Source: Jiangella gansuensis DSM 44835 (GTDB taxonomy: Bacteria > Actinomycetota > Actinomycetes > Jiangellales > Jiangellaceae). Taken from it: 64,000 bases of DNA. The notes beneath the pieces are model-generated. The model was not told where the DNA came from. It searched no databases and saw only the letters and a list, made by a program, of their open reading frames with translations. The position numbers and the translations under genes are program-made. The stretch lies in assembly GCF_000515395.1 (NCBI RefSeq), contig NZ_KI911782.1, forward strand, positions 4,028,606-4,092,605, written 5' to 3'. This document shows, one piece after another, positions 35,327-43,277 of this stretch (position 1 is its first letter; each line of letters starts with the position of its first letter).

Positions 35327-35398
35327 GTTGATCTTGGAGTTTACGCAGCAATGCTGGACGATATGTCCGATTGATTCCGCGAATACTCCAAGATCAAC
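35327..35398. repeat. 72-bp palindromic repeat, copy A
   Basis: Arms GTTGATCTTGGAGT (35327-35340) and ACTCCAAGATCAAC (35385-35398). The base pair just outside the arms is G-C here and C-G in the other copies, a compensatory difference. The right end supplies the TGA of the MBL gene. It lies between convergent genes. Confidence 0.92.
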
Positions 35399-36176
35399 CG
35401 GTTCGGGTGATGGAGATCTTGGCTCGCTGGGCCCGGTGGTCGCGGACCAGCCAGGCTTGCGTGAGCCGCGGATCGTCGTCGCCGCGGCCGGCGCTGATCT
35501 CGTCGAGATAGTGACGGTCGGCCGTGAGCCGCCGCCGCAGCTCCGCGCCGTCGCCGACATGTCCGTGACCGGGGATGACCTGCTGGACGTCGGCAACCGC
35601 GCCGAACAGGTCCAGCGCGTGGTGGTAGTCGCCGAGCGGGTCGGCGGCGTCCAGGTCCAGTAGCGGGATCTCGATGTCGGAGCACATGTCACCGGTGATC
35701 AGCACGTGTGCGTCGACGACGTGCAGTGCGGCATGCCCGGGCGCGTGGGCTCGGTGCTCGACGACGTCGACCCGCGGGCCGCTCCACGGGACGCACTCGG
35801 CGCCGTCGGGCAGCGGAGTGAGCCGGCCGTAGAGGTCGTGGTCGGTGCCGGGCGCGAACTCGTCTGCGAGCGCGAGGCCCCGTTCGCGGTCGGCCGCGGT
35901 GGCGACCACGGCCGCGGCGGTGGCGAAGCGGGGCGCGTCGCCGAGGGCGCGCGCCCACAGCACATGGTCCCAGTGTGGGTGGGTGGCGAATCCGGCGGCG
36001 ACCCGTAGGCCGTGCCGGGCCAGGTCAGCCGCCAGTGTGTCGAGCTCGGCGGGCGAGATCCCGGGGTCCACCAGCAGGCAGGTGCCGTCGTCTGCGGCGA
36101 CGACGGTGGTGGTGCTGGTGCAGAAGTCGTGGGTGGCGACGAAGACGCCTCTGGTCACCTCGACGAGTCCGGCCAT
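35394..36176 (-). CDS. MBL-fold metallohydrolase
   Basis: A 260-residue metallo-beta-lactamase fold protein. The metal motif is THPHWDH near residue 63 (HxHxDH), with further ligands in HAPGHAALHV, VLITGDM and PGHGHVGDG. This pattern fits glyoxalase II-like or general esterase/thioesterase hydrolases. The stop codon lies inside the right arm of repeat A, so the last residues adjoin the repeat. No operon partner. Confidence 0.85.
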   Translation of the reverse strand: MAGLVEVTRGVFVATHDFCTSTTTVVAADDGTCLLVDPGISPAELDTLAADLARHGLRVAAGFATHPHWDHVLWARALGDAPRFATAAAVVATAADRERGLALADEFAPGTDHDLYGRLTPLPDGAECVPWSGPRVDVVEHRAHAPGHAALHVVDAHVLITGDMCSDIEIPLLDLDAADPLGDYHHALDLFGAVADVQQVIPGHGHVGDGAELRRRLTADRHYLDEISAGRGDDDPRLTQAWLVRDHRAQRAKISITRTG

Positions 36177-36228
36177 GGGAGGAACGTACCCGCGTACAGC
36201 GGCGGTGGGGGCGACGCTCCGTCCCCAC

Positions 36229-36247
36229 TAAGGTGAGCCTATCCTTT
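36229..36247 (+). promoter_or_regulatory. Iron box (DtxR/IdeR-type operator)
   Basis: TAAGGTGAGCCTATCCTTT matches 14 of 19 positions of the TTAGGTTAGSCTAACCTAA consensus, including the central AGCCTA. It overlaps a -10-like TATCCT (36240-36245), which lies 6 nt before the ATG. That spacing suggests a leaderless transcript repressed by iron-loaded regulator. Confidence 0.65.
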
Positions 36248-36251
36248 CTCC

Positions 36252-37304
36252 ATGTCCACACGCGGAACGCGCCACGTCCTCGTCGCCCTGACGGTGTCCC
36301 TCCTGCTGGCCGCCGGTTGCGGGTCCGACGACCCCGACGCAGCCGCCGACAGCACCACCGCTAACGGCGAGCCGGCGCCGTCGTCGGCGGAGGGCGAGTT
36401 CCCTGCCTCCGTGGAACATCGGTACGGCACGACGGAGCTCACCGAAGCGCCCGAGCGCGTCGTCACGCTCGGGTTCAGCGACCAGGACGTCGTCCTCGCG
36501 TTCGGGGTCGCGCCTGTCGCCGTCACCGACTGGTACGGCGAGCAGCCGTCCGCCACCTGGCCGTGGGCGCAGGACGAGTTGGGCGACGCCGAGGTGACCG
36601 TGCTCAACGAGGGCGCCTTCACCGGCGTCCAGGACTTCGACTACGAGACCATCGCCGGCCTCGAACCCGACCTGATCATCGGCCTCTACACGGGCATGAC
36701 CCAGGAGGAGTACGACACCCTGTCGGTCATCGCGCCGACGGTGGCGTCGTCGCCGGACCATCCCGAGTACGGCATGCCGTGGCAGGAGAGCACCCGGATG
36801 GTGGGTCAGATCCTCGGCCAGGCTGACCGTGCCGAGGAGCTCATCAGTGAGGTCGACGCCAAGTTCGCCGAAGCGGCCGCCGCACACCCGGAGTTCCAGG
36901 GCGTCGAGATGGTGGTCGCCGAGCAGTTCGAGCCGGGCTCGTCGTTCGCCCGCAGCGCCACGGATCCGCGCACCGTCTTCATGACGTCGCTCGGCTTCGT
37001 GCTGCCTGACGACATCGCCGCGCTGGCCGGTGACAAGGACGGCGCGCCCATCAGCGACGAGCTGATGACCCACCTCGACCGCGACCTGCTGGTCTGGAAC
37101 ATCGGCCACGACCCGTCCTTGCGCGAACAGATCGAGGCCAAGCCGCTGTATGACCAGCTACAGGTGGTCCAGGATGGCCGGGTGCTGTACGTGGAGGACC
37201 CGCTGGTGTCGGGGGCCCTGACGTGGTCGACGGTGCTCAGTCTGCCGTACGCGCTGGAGCACCTGGTGCCGCAGCTCGCCGAGGTGGTCGGCTCCGGCTC
37301 ATGA
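36252..37304 (+). CDS. Iron-siderophore ABC transporter substrate-binding lipoprotein
   Basis: A 350-residue FepB/FhuD-like lipoprotein. The signal peptide ends LLLAAGC, so the mature Cys follows directly. ERVVTLGFSDQDVVLAFGV and DFDYETIAGLEPDLIIGLY are typical of the periplasmic binding protein domain of iron-chelate transporters. Permease and ATPase genes are not adjacent. The iron box before the start supports a role in siderophore capture under iron limitation. The TGA stop is also the first three bases of the 50-bp repeat. Confidence 0.9.
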   Translation: MSTRGTRHVLVALTVSLLLAAGCGSDDPDAAADSTTANGEPAPSSAEGEFPASVEHRYGTTELTEAPERVVTLGFSDQDVVLAFGVAPVAVTDWYGEQPSATWPWAQDELGDAEVTVLNEGAFTGVQDFDYETIAGLEPDLIIGLYTGMTQEEYDTLSVIAPTVASSPDHPEYGMPWQESTRMVGQILGQADRAEELISEVDAKFAEAAAAHPEFQGVEMVVAEQFEPGSSFARSATDPRTVFMTSLGFVLPDDIAALAGDKDGAPISDELMTHLDRDLLVWNIGHDPSLREQIEAKPLYDQLQVVQDGRVLYVEDPLVSGALTWSTVLSLPYALEHLVPQLAEVVGSGS

Positions 37305-37351
37305 TCATCGGCAACCGACCCCGCTATAACGGGGCGGATCGCCGATGATCA
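37302..37351. repeat. 50-bp palindromic repeat, copy 2, supplying two stop codons
   Basis: Arms TGATCATCGGC and GCCGATGATCA with an inner CCCCG/CGGGG stem; same length as the copy at 31348. The TGA at the left end terminates the siderophore-binding gene. The TGA at the other end, read on the minus strand (37351-37349), terminates the ArsR gene. It could also act as a bidirectional terminator. Confidence 0.85.
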
Positions 37352-37732
37352 CCGGGGGAGCGGGGCGCTGCCGATCTCGTGGACGTGGTGCGGGTCGTCC
37401 TCGCGGGGGTGCTCGCCCCGGGCGTGGTCGGCGTGGAACAGCGCCTGCTCCAGCAGCTGACGCACGTGGGTGTCGGCGGCGTGGTAATAGACGAAGGTGC
37501 CGTCACGGCGGCTGCGGACCAGGCCGGCCAGCCGCAGTTTGGCCAGGTGTTGGCTGACGGCGGTGGGGCTGGCGTCCACCAGTTCGGCCAGGCAGTTCAC
37601 CGACGACTCGCCCTGCAGCAGCGCCCACATGAGCTTCAGCCGGGTGGGGTCGGCGAGCATGCGCATGGCACCCGCGGCGCGCTCGACCTGGTCGGCGGCG
37701 GGCATCTCGAAGCCGGCGATGCTCTCGTGCAC
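37349..37732 (-). CDS. ArsR-family metal-sensing repressor
   Basis: A 127-residue winged-helix regulator starting at GTG 37732. MRMLADPTRLKLMWALLQGE and the recognition helix DASPTAVSQHLAKLRLAGLV are classical ArsR/SmtB motifs. The C-terminal tail is His/Asp/Glu-rich (HADHARGEHPREDDPHHVHE), like the C-terminal metal sites of NmtR/CzrA-type zinc, nickel or cobalt sensors. It is divergent from a CDF efflux gene, with an operator between them. A -10 box TACGAT lies 6 nt before the GTG, so the message is probably leaderless. Confidence 0.9.
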   Translation of the reverse strand: MHESIAGFEMPAADQVERAAGAMRMLADPTRLKLMWALLQGESSVNCLAELVDASPTAVSQHLAKLRLAGLVRSRRDGTFVYYHAADTHVRQLLEQALFHADHARGEHPREDDPHHVHEIGSAPLPR

Positions 37733-37760
37733 GGGTCGATCGTACCGCTGCGCACTTGCG

Positions 37761-37782
37761 TATCTGCGTAGGTACGCAGGTA
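37761..37782. promoter_or_regulatory. ArsR-type operator between regulator and efflux genes
   Basis: A 22-bp inverted repeat, TATCTGCGTA-GG-TACGCAGGTA, pairs at 9 of 10 positions. Its right end overlaps the -10 box TATGAT (37781-37786), which lies 6 nt before the GTG of the efflux gene. Binding should block the efflux promoter and, from 29 bp away, also affect the regulator's own. Confidence 0.7.
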
Positions 37783-37792
37783 TGATGCCGTC

Positions 37793-38887
37793 GTGGAGAC
37801 GACGGATGACAACACGACGGCCGCGCGTTGCGGTCGCGGCCACAGCGGTCACGGCCACGACGGGAGTCACGGGCATGGGCATGAGCACGGCGACGGCGGT
37901 GGTGGCGGCCTGATGGCCAGGCTCCGCCACGCCCTGACGCCGCACTCGCACGATGCCAGCGAGACGATCCAGAGCGCCGAGCAGAGCACCCACGCCGGCA
38001 TCCGGGCCGCCTGGATCGGGCTGGCCGGCATGATGGCCACCGCCGCGCTGCAGCTCGTCATCGTCGCCGTGAGCGGATCGGTCGGGCTGCTGGCCGACAC
38101 GGTACACAACCTCGGGCACGCCATCACCACTATCCCGCTGCTGATCGCGTTCCGGCTGGGGCGCCGACCGCCGACCCGGCGCTACCCGTACGGCTTCCGT
38201 CGCGCCGAGGACCTCTCCGGCGTGCTGATCGCGCTGGTCATCGCGCTCTCCGCGGTGTTGATCGTCGTCGAGTCGGTGCGTGCGCTGGTCGACCCCCGCG
38301 AGCTGACGAACCTCGGCTGGGTGTTGGCCGCCGCGCTGATCGGTGCGGCCGGCAACGAGGCGGTCGCGGTCTACCGGATCCGGGTCGGCCGGCGCATCGG
38401 GTCCGCGGCACTCGTGGCCGAGGGGCAGCACGCACGTGCCGACGGGCTCACCTCACTGGCCGTGGTAGCCGGCGTGGCCGGAGCGTGGCTCGGCTTCCCG
38501 CAGGCCGACGCCGTCGTCGGCCTCGTGGTGGCCGGGGCAATCCTGTGGATCCTGCTGGCCTCGTGTCGCACCATCCTCCGCAGGCTCATGGACGGTGTCG
38601 ACGACGGCACGGTCGAAGCCATCGAGGCGGTGGCGGCCCGGGTCGACGGCGTCGAAGGCGTCGGGCGGGTGCGGGCGCGCTGGGTGGGGCACCGGCTCGA
38701 GGCGGACGTCGACGTCAACGTCGACGGTGCGGCCACCGTCGAGGAGGGCCACCGTGTCGCCGAGGTCGTCACGCACGCGCTCCTGCATCGGGTCCGTCAC
38801 CTGGACCAGGTGGTGGTGCACGTGAACCCGTCCTACGGCGGCGAGGTCCCCGACCACGTGCACGAACTGACCGCGCACCACGCCTAG
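37793..38887 (+). CDS. Cation diffusion facilitator (CzcD/ZitB-like) metal efflux protein
   Basis: A 364-residue CDF transporter starting at a leaderless-type GTG. The N-terminal 40 residues are His-rich (HSGHGHDGSHGHGHEHGD) and probably metal-binding. Six membrane spans follow. Transport-site motifs are LLADTVHNLGHA in the second span and EGQHARADGLTS in the fifth. A C-terminal cytoplasmic domain of about 80 residues ends with more His. It exports zinc or related divalent ions in exchange for protons. Its 3' end overlaps the convergent methyltransferase stop (shared CTAG). Confidence 0.92.
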   Translation: METTDDNTTAARCGRGHSGHGHDGSHGHGHEHGDGGGGGLMARLRHALTPHSHDASETIQSAEQSTHAGIRAAWIGLAGMMATAALQLVIVAVSGSVGLLADTVHNLGHAITTIPLLIAFRLGRRPPTRRYPYGFRRAEDLSGVLIALVIALSAVLIVVESVRALVDPRELTNLGWVLAAALIGAAGNEAVAVYRIRVGRRIGSAALVAEGQHARADGLTSLAVVAGVAGAWLGFPQADAVVGLVVAGAILWILLASCRTILRRLMDGVDDGTVEAIEAVAARVDGVEGVGRVRARWVGHRLEADVDVNVDGAATVEEGHRVAEVVTHALLHRVRHLDQVVVHVNPSYGGEVPDHVHELTAHHA

Positions 38888-39504
38888 GACGGTTTACGGG
38901 ACCAGAACAGCGCGTGCCCGCCGTTGCCTTCCGGAACGAAGTCCTCCCGCTCGACGGCCAGGCCGGCGTCGTCGATCCAGGTCCGGTACGTGGCCGCGTC
39001 GGCGTGGCTCCACCACATGGTGGCCCCGCCGCCGAGCCAGTCGTCGTCCGTCCCAGTCCAGGTCCCGTGGCCGGTGGTGGCGAGGAACCAACCGCCCGGA
39101 CGCAGCCAGCTCGCGATGCGCGCCAGCAGCGCCGGCTGTTCGTCGAGCGGTACGTGGATGATCGCGTACAGGCAGACCACTGCGTCGAAGGATGCCGCCG
39201 GGAACTCGACCGCGGTGATGTCGGCCTGCCGGAACGTGCCGGCCGGGACGAGCCGGCGGGCCCGCTCGATCTGCACCGCGCTGAAGTCGACGCCCGTGAC
39301 GGAGAGCCCGGCGGCGGCCATGTCGCGCGCCATCGGTACTCCGTTGCCGCAGCCCAGATCGAGGACACTGCCGCGAACGCCGACTCGGCTGGTCAGCTCG
39401 TCGGCCCACGACCCATACGGCCCACTGTCGGCGTCGTCGGAGCGGTAGACGTGCGAGATGGCGTCGTAGCCTCGCCGCACCGTCTCCTTCGGGTCGGTGG
39501 TCAT
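38884..39504 (-). CDS. SAM-dependent methyltransferase
   Basis: A 206-residue class I methyltransferase. VLDLGCGNGVPMARDMA is motif I, VTGVDFSAVQIERAR carries the ribose-binding Asp, and FDAVVCLYAIIHVPLDEQ is motif II. The chosen ATG (39504) is preceded by TACGAT eight nt upstream, consistent with a very short or absent leader. A longer start at 39543 is possible. Its stop overlaps the stop of the convergent CDF gene. Substrate unknown. Confidence 0.85.
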   Translation of the reverse strand: MTTDPKETVRRGYDAISHVYRSDDADSGPYGSWADELTSRVGVRGSVLDLGCGNGVPMARDMAAAGLSVTGVDFSAVQIERARRLVPAGTFRQADITAVEFPAASFDAVVCLYAIIHVPLDEQPALLARIASWLRPGGWFLATTGHGTWTGTDDDWLGGGATMWWSHADAATYRTWIDDAGLAVEREDFVPEGNGGHALFWSRKPS

Positions 39505-39601
39505 GGTGCGGGATCGTACGTGGCCGATTCCGTGAGAATCCACAGAATTCCGGCGGAAAGATCTATCCGGGCGGCCCGTTTCGCGCTAGCCTCCCGGCCT
39601 T

Positions 39602-39617
39602 GGCGTTGATCAACGCC
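39602..39617. promoter_or_regulatory. Perfect 16-bp palindrome upstream of the sortase substrate
   Basis: GGCGTTGATCAACGCC is a perfect palindrome 26 bp upstream of the TTG start at 39643. It is a candidate operator. No homologous site was noticed elsewhere in the window. Confidence 0.4.
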
Positions 39618-39642
39618 TGTCAACGATTCAAGGGGGGCGACC

Positions 39643-40491
39643 TTGAAGAAGGTCACCATTGCTGTGTTCGCCGCGCTCGCGCTGGCCGTGTCCGGCGCGA
39701 CCGCGGCTCATGCCGACTCGAGCGATGCCGCACTGAGCACCGAGGCAACGAATGAGACTCAGCCGGAATCGACTGAGACCCCGGTGGGGGAGACGAAGGA
39801 CGCGGCTGACTGCGCCGCCTATGCCGGTGCCGACGACTGGTGCGATCCTGCCTTCGGCGACTACGACTGTCCTCAGATCGACAATGTCCACAAGCCGATC
39901 GTGCTCCACGATCCGTCAAACGATCCGTTCAGGCTCGACGCCAACGGAGACGGGCTCGGCTGCGAGAACGACGTGCCGTCCGGCGGTGACGACGGTGACG
40001 GCGACGCCGGTGGATCGCCGGAGGAACCGAGCGAGCCGCCGGTCGAGGAAGAACCGGTCGAGGAAGAACCGGCTGAAGAGGCGCCGGACGAGCCGGTGAG
40101 CGACTGCGCCCACTACGCGCACTCCGCGGCGTGGTGCGTGGACGGCGTTGAGGATTACGACTGCGACGAGATCGACGACGCGCACAAGCCGATCGAGCTG
40201 TTCGACGCGGAGAAGGACCCGTTCCACCTGGATCGTGACGTCGACGCGGTCGGCTGCGAGATCGACGAGGACGACGGCGGCTCCGGGGGCGACGACGGCG
40301 GCTCGGGCGATGACGGCGGCTCGGGCGACGACGGTTCTGCCGACGGGGGCGCGACCGGCGGTACGGAGGGTTCGGCCGGCGGGGGCGAGCAGCTGCCCAA
40401 CACGGGTGCCGGCCTTGGTTCGCTCTGGCTCGCGGCACTGGCGCTGCTGGCCGGTGGCACCCTGCTGACGTACCGGCGGGCACGGGCCTGA
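39643..40491 (+). CDS. Cell-wall-anchored protein with two excalibur-like repeats and LPxTG sorting signal
   Basis: A 282-residue secreted protein with a TTG start 6 nt after GGGGGG. The signal peptide (VTIAVFAALALAVSGATAAHA) is followed by two tandem repeats of about 55 residues. Each has paired cysteines and an excalibur-type calcium motif: DPFRLDANGDGLGCE and DPFHLDRDVDAVGCE. They are joined by a Glu/Pro-rich linker and followed by a Gly/Asp/Ser-rich stalk. The C-terminus is LPNTG, a hydrophobic span and YRRARA, a complete sortase signal. No sortase gene is adjacent. The second repeat has lost Asn/Gly in the loop (DVDAVG), so its calcium binding may be weaker. Confidence 0.85.
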   Translation: MKKVTIAVFAALALAVSGATAAHADSSDAALSTEATNETQPESTETPVGETKDAADCAAYAGADDWCDPAFGDYDCPQIDNVHKPIVLHDPSNDPFRLDANGDGLGCENDVPSGGDDGDGDAGGSPEEPSEPPVEEEPVEEEPAEEAPDEPVSDCAHYAHSAAWCVDGVEDYDCDEIDDAHKPIELFDAEKDPFHLDRDVDAVGCEIDEDDGGSGGDDGGSGDDGGSGDDGSADGGATGGTEGSAGGGEQLPNTGAGLGSLWLAALALLAGGTLLTYRRARA

Positions 40492-40560
40492 CCGCCCGCG
40501 CCGCGGCGTGCATCGGAGGGCCACCGCCACCGGTGCACGCCGCACCGGCGTCGAGATCGG

Positions 40561-40740
40561 CTACGAGACGTCGACGATCAGGACAATCAGGCCGGCGCCG
40601 ATGGCGACCGTGTTCCGGAGCCGGTGTCGCTTCTTCGGCTTCTCGGTCATCGCCATCGGTGTGGCGGCCCGCGGCCGGGTGGCGCCGGTCCAGCTGCCGC
40701 CGTCCCACCACCGCTCCACGCTCGACGTCTGCGGTCCCAA
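40561..40740 (-). CDS. Small DUF2510-like single-span membrane protein
   Basis: A 59-residue protein. A TTG at 40740 lies 7 nt after GGAGG. The N-terminus contains ERWWDGGSWTGATRP, the core WDG-x-x-WT motif of DUF2510 proteins. A basic stretch (KPKKRHRLRN) and a hydrophobic C-terminal segment (TVAIGAGLIVLIV) follow. It is shorter than most DUF2510 proteins, which usually carry a full N-terminal motif plus several spans. It is convergent with the sortase substrate. Function unknown. Confidence 0.6.
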   Translation of the reverse strand: MGPQTSSVERWWDGGSWTGATRPRAATPMAMTEKPKKRHRLRNTVAIGAGLIVLIVDVS

Positions 40741-41128
40741 TACCAGCCCTCCAAACCGCCTGTCAACGGATAGGCTTGATCGTCGCTGGGTTAGGCGCTG
40801 CAACGCCCGTGATCCCAGCTGAGCCCCGGCGCGTGCTGTAGTGGTTCCGCGTCGGGGCTTCCTCACGTCGAGGCTGGCGACGGGTGCGCGGACGTGGGTG
40901 AGGAGGGTGGGTGTTGACGTGCTGTCGGTATGGTCGTCGTGGTGGCGTGCGGTTCGGGTTCGCCGGCGGAGACCGCGTGCCGAGGCCCGCTTCTGCGGCG
41001 ATGCGCGTAGCGTCAGCGCGCGAAGTGACCCTCGCACTGTGAAGCCCCGCGTCGGCCACTGAGAAGCAGCCCCCGCGGTCGGGGATCGTCCATGATGACG
41101 GTCGCCATGCCCGGGCTCGTTGAGCGCA
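40741..41128. other. Intergenic stretch without recognised gene; one strong hairpin
   Basis: No reading frame here looks coding on either strand. A near-perfect hairpin (arms AGCCCCGGCGCG at 40822-40833 and CGCGTCGGGGCT at 40848-40859, one mismatch) may be a terminator or part of an unrecognised small RNA. A weaker CCCCG/CGGGG stem near 41070-41083 lies about 50 nt beyond the 3' end of rnpB and could end that transcript. Confidence 0.4.
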
Positions 41129-41515
41129 GGTGAGGGACGAGCCGGCCTGTAGGCCGGATTCTGTGGCTCCCGGCGGACCGGGACCGGCGACCATCCATCT
41201 ACGACCGCCGTTGCCGGCGGCCTCCTGCGGTCTACCCGGGAACTCGGGCGGGCAGCCCTCGAATGTTCCCTGTCTGACCTTGCTCCGGGTGGGGTTTACC
41301 GAGCCGCCCCAGTCACCTGGGGCGCTGGTGGTCTCTTACACCACCGTTTCACCCTTACCTCCCGCGAAAGCGGGAGGCGGTTTGCTTTCTGTGGCACTGT
41401 CCCGCGGGTCACCCCGGGTGGGCGTTACCCACCACCCTGCCCTGTGGAGTCCGGACCTTCCTCGGCGAAGCCTCGAGAGGCTCCGACGCGGCCGCCCGGC
41501 CAGCTCGTCCTCACC
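41129..41515 (-). ncRNA. rnpB: RNase P RNA (bacterial type A)
   Basis: On the minus strand the 5' part contains GAGGAAGGTCCGGACTCCAC, and the 3' part contains ACAGAATCCGGCCTA. These are the two most conserved segments of RNase P RNA. The terminal helix P1 forms between GGTGAGGACGAGC at the 5' end and GCTCGTCCCTCACC at the 3' end, which sets the boundaries at 41515 and 41129 (387 nt). A -10-like TAGGCT lies at 41524-41519, just upstream. It removes 5' leaders from tRNA precursors. Confidence 0.95.
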
Positions 41516-41539
41516 GTAAGCCTACTGCATCGGTGCTGC

Positions 41540-42298
41540 TCACCGGGAACGTTCGGCGGCGGTAAGCGCGGCGCCGATGATGCCGCCGTCGTTGCGCAGG
41601 CCGGCCGGCACGATGGGGGTGGCGAGGTCGAGCAGGTGGAGGTATTTGTCGGCCTTCTTGCTGACGCCGCCGCCCACGACGAACAGGTCGGGGGAGAAGA
41701 TGAACTCCAGGTGGGCGTAGAACTCCTGCAGCCGCTCGGCCCACTCCTCCCATGACAGGTCGTGGTCTTCGCGCACCGATGCCGCGGCGTACTTCTCCGC
41801 CTCGTGGTGGTGATGGGGCAGGTGGAGGTGGCCGAACTCGGTGTTCGGCAGCAGGACGCCGTTGTGCAGGACGGCGCTACCGATACCGGTGCCGAGGGTG
41901 GTGACGATGACGAGGCCGTCGACGTCGGCGGCCGCGCCGAAGCGGTCTTCGGCCACCCCGGCGGAGTCGGCGTCGTTGAGGATGGTGGCCTGTTGGCCGG
42001 TCCGTTCGGTGAGCTCTTTTTCGAGGTCGACGCCGATCCATGACTTGTCGACGTTGGCGGCGGACCGGATGACACCGTGGTGGACGATGCCCGGGAAGGT
42101 GCATCCGAATGGCCCGGTCCAGCCGAACTGCTCGAGGACCTCGAGCGCCACCGCGATGACGTTGCCGGGCGTGGACTCGTCGGGGGTGTCGATACGGATC
42201 CGCTCCGCGGCGAACTCGCCCCTGGTGAGGTCGACCGGAGCTCCCTTGATTCCACTGCCACCGATGTCGATGCCGAAGCCCTGCGTCGTCGTGGTCAC
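41540..42298 (-). CDS. ppgK: Polyphosphate glucokinase
   Basis: A 252-residue ROK-type sugar kinase. It has GFGIDIGGSGIKGAPVDL at the N-terminus (phosphate-1 motif), the catalytic Asp in ILNDADSAGVAE, and the PpgK-specific TTLGTGIGSAVLHNGVLLPN and EFGHLHL. PpgK enzymes phosphorylate glucose using polyphosphate or ATP and are typical of actinobacteria. It ends 24 bp upstream of rnpB on the same strand and starts 44 bp after the end of map. Confidence 0.93.
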   Translation of the reverse strand: MTTTTQGFGIDIGGSGIKGAPVDLTRGEFAAERIRIDTPDESTPGNVIAVALEVLEQFGWTGPFGCTFPGIVHHGVIRSAANVDKSWIGVDLEKELTERTGQQATILNDADSAGVAEDRFGAAADVDGLVIVTTLGTGIGSAVLHNGVLLPNTEFGHLHLPHHHHEAEKYAAASVREDHDLSWEEWAERLQEFYAHLEFIFSPDLFVVGGGVSKKADKYLHLLDLATPIVPAGLRNDGGIIGAALTAAERSR

Positions 42299-42342
42299 CT
42301 ATCAAGCTTCGCGCATGTGGCCGGGAGTGGCCAGCCGATGTC

Positions 42343-43191
42343 TCAGGGCAGGGTGAGGATCTCGGCGCCGGAGTCCGTGACCAGCAGTGTGTGCTCGAAC
42401 TGTGCCGAGCGGCGGCCGTCGCGGGTGACGACGGTCCACCCGTCGTCCCACATGGTCCATTCGTGGGTGCCGAGGTTGAGCATCGGCTCGATGGTGAACA
42501 CCATGCCGGGCTCGATCAGCGTGGTGGAGCCGGGGTCGTCGTAGTGGGGGACGACCAGGCCGGAGTGGAACGCCTCGCCGACGCCGTGGCCGGTGAACTC
42601 ACGGACGACGCCGTAACCGAACCGTTTCGCGTACGACTCGATGACCCGGCCGATGACGTTGATGGCACGGCCCGGCTTCACCGCCTTGATGGCCCGGTTC
42701 AGCGCTTCCTGGGTGCGTTCGACCAGCAGGCGGGTCTCCTCGTCGACGTCGCCCGCGAGGAACGTGGCGTTGTTGTCACCGTGAACTCCGCCGATGTAGG
42801 CGGTGATGTCGATGTTGACGATGTCGCCGTCGGCGACGACGGTGGAGTCGGGGATCCCGTGGCAGATGACCTCGTTGACGCTGGTGCACAGCGACTTCGG
42901 GAAGCCGCGGTAGCCGAGGGTCGACGGGTACGCGCCGTGGTCGCAGAGGAACTCGTGGCCGACGGCGTCGAGTTCGTCGGTGGTGATTCCGGGCTGGACG
43001 TGCTTGCCGACCTCGGCCAGTGCCCGCGCGGCGAGCCGGGCGGCGACGCGGATGCGTTCGATGGTCTCGGCGTCCTTGATCTCCGAGCCGGAGAACGGCG
43101 TGGGCCGGGCCTTCCCGACGTATTCCGGGCGGACGATGGACGGCGGGACCGGCCGCTCCGGGGAGACGGTGCCGGGGACGACGGACGACAT
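42343..43191 (-). CDS. map: Methionine aminopeptidase type I
   Basis: A 282-residue enzyme with the five metal ligands in place: two Asp in [22 protein letters not shown], His in [14 protein letters not shown], Glu in MVFTIEPML and the final Glu near [10 protein letters not shown]. The N-terminal extension ([22 protein letters not shown]) is typical of actinobacterial MetAP1c. It removes the initiator Met in the cytoplasm. It is probably cotranscribed with ppgK. Confidence 0.95.
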   Translation of the reverse strand: MSSVVPGTVSPERPVPPSIVRPEYVGKARPTPFSGSEIKDAETIERIRVAARLAARALAEVGKHVQPGITTDELDAVGHEFLCDHGAYPSTLGYRGFPKSLCTSVNEVICHGIPDSTVVADGDIVNIDITAYIGGVHGDNNATFLAGDVDEETRLLVERTQEALNRAIKAVKPGRAINVIGRVIESYAKRFGYGVVREFTGHGVGEAFHSGLVVPHYDDPGSTTLIEPGMVFTIEPMLNLGTHEWTMWDDGWTVVTRDGRRSAQFEHTLLVTDSGAEILTLP

Positions 43192-43206
43192 GGTGTGAAA
43201 GTCTAG

Positions 43207-43268
43207 GCTGAGGCAGGCTTCTCAGGCGAAGCCTGGGTGTTCAGCTGAGGCAGGCTTCTCAGGCGAAG
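43207..43268. repeat. Pair of 25-bp direct repeats with a hairpin
   Basis: The 25 bp at 43207-43231 are repeated at 43244-43268 with one difference at the first base; the core is AGGCAGGCTTCTCAGGCGAA. The first copy continues into CAGGCTTC/GAAGCCTG, a perfect 8-bp stem-loop. They lie in the 86 bp between divergent map and the small gene at 43278, so the repeats are in or near both leaders. Confidence 0.75.
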
Positions 43269-43277
43269 GGAGCGACC

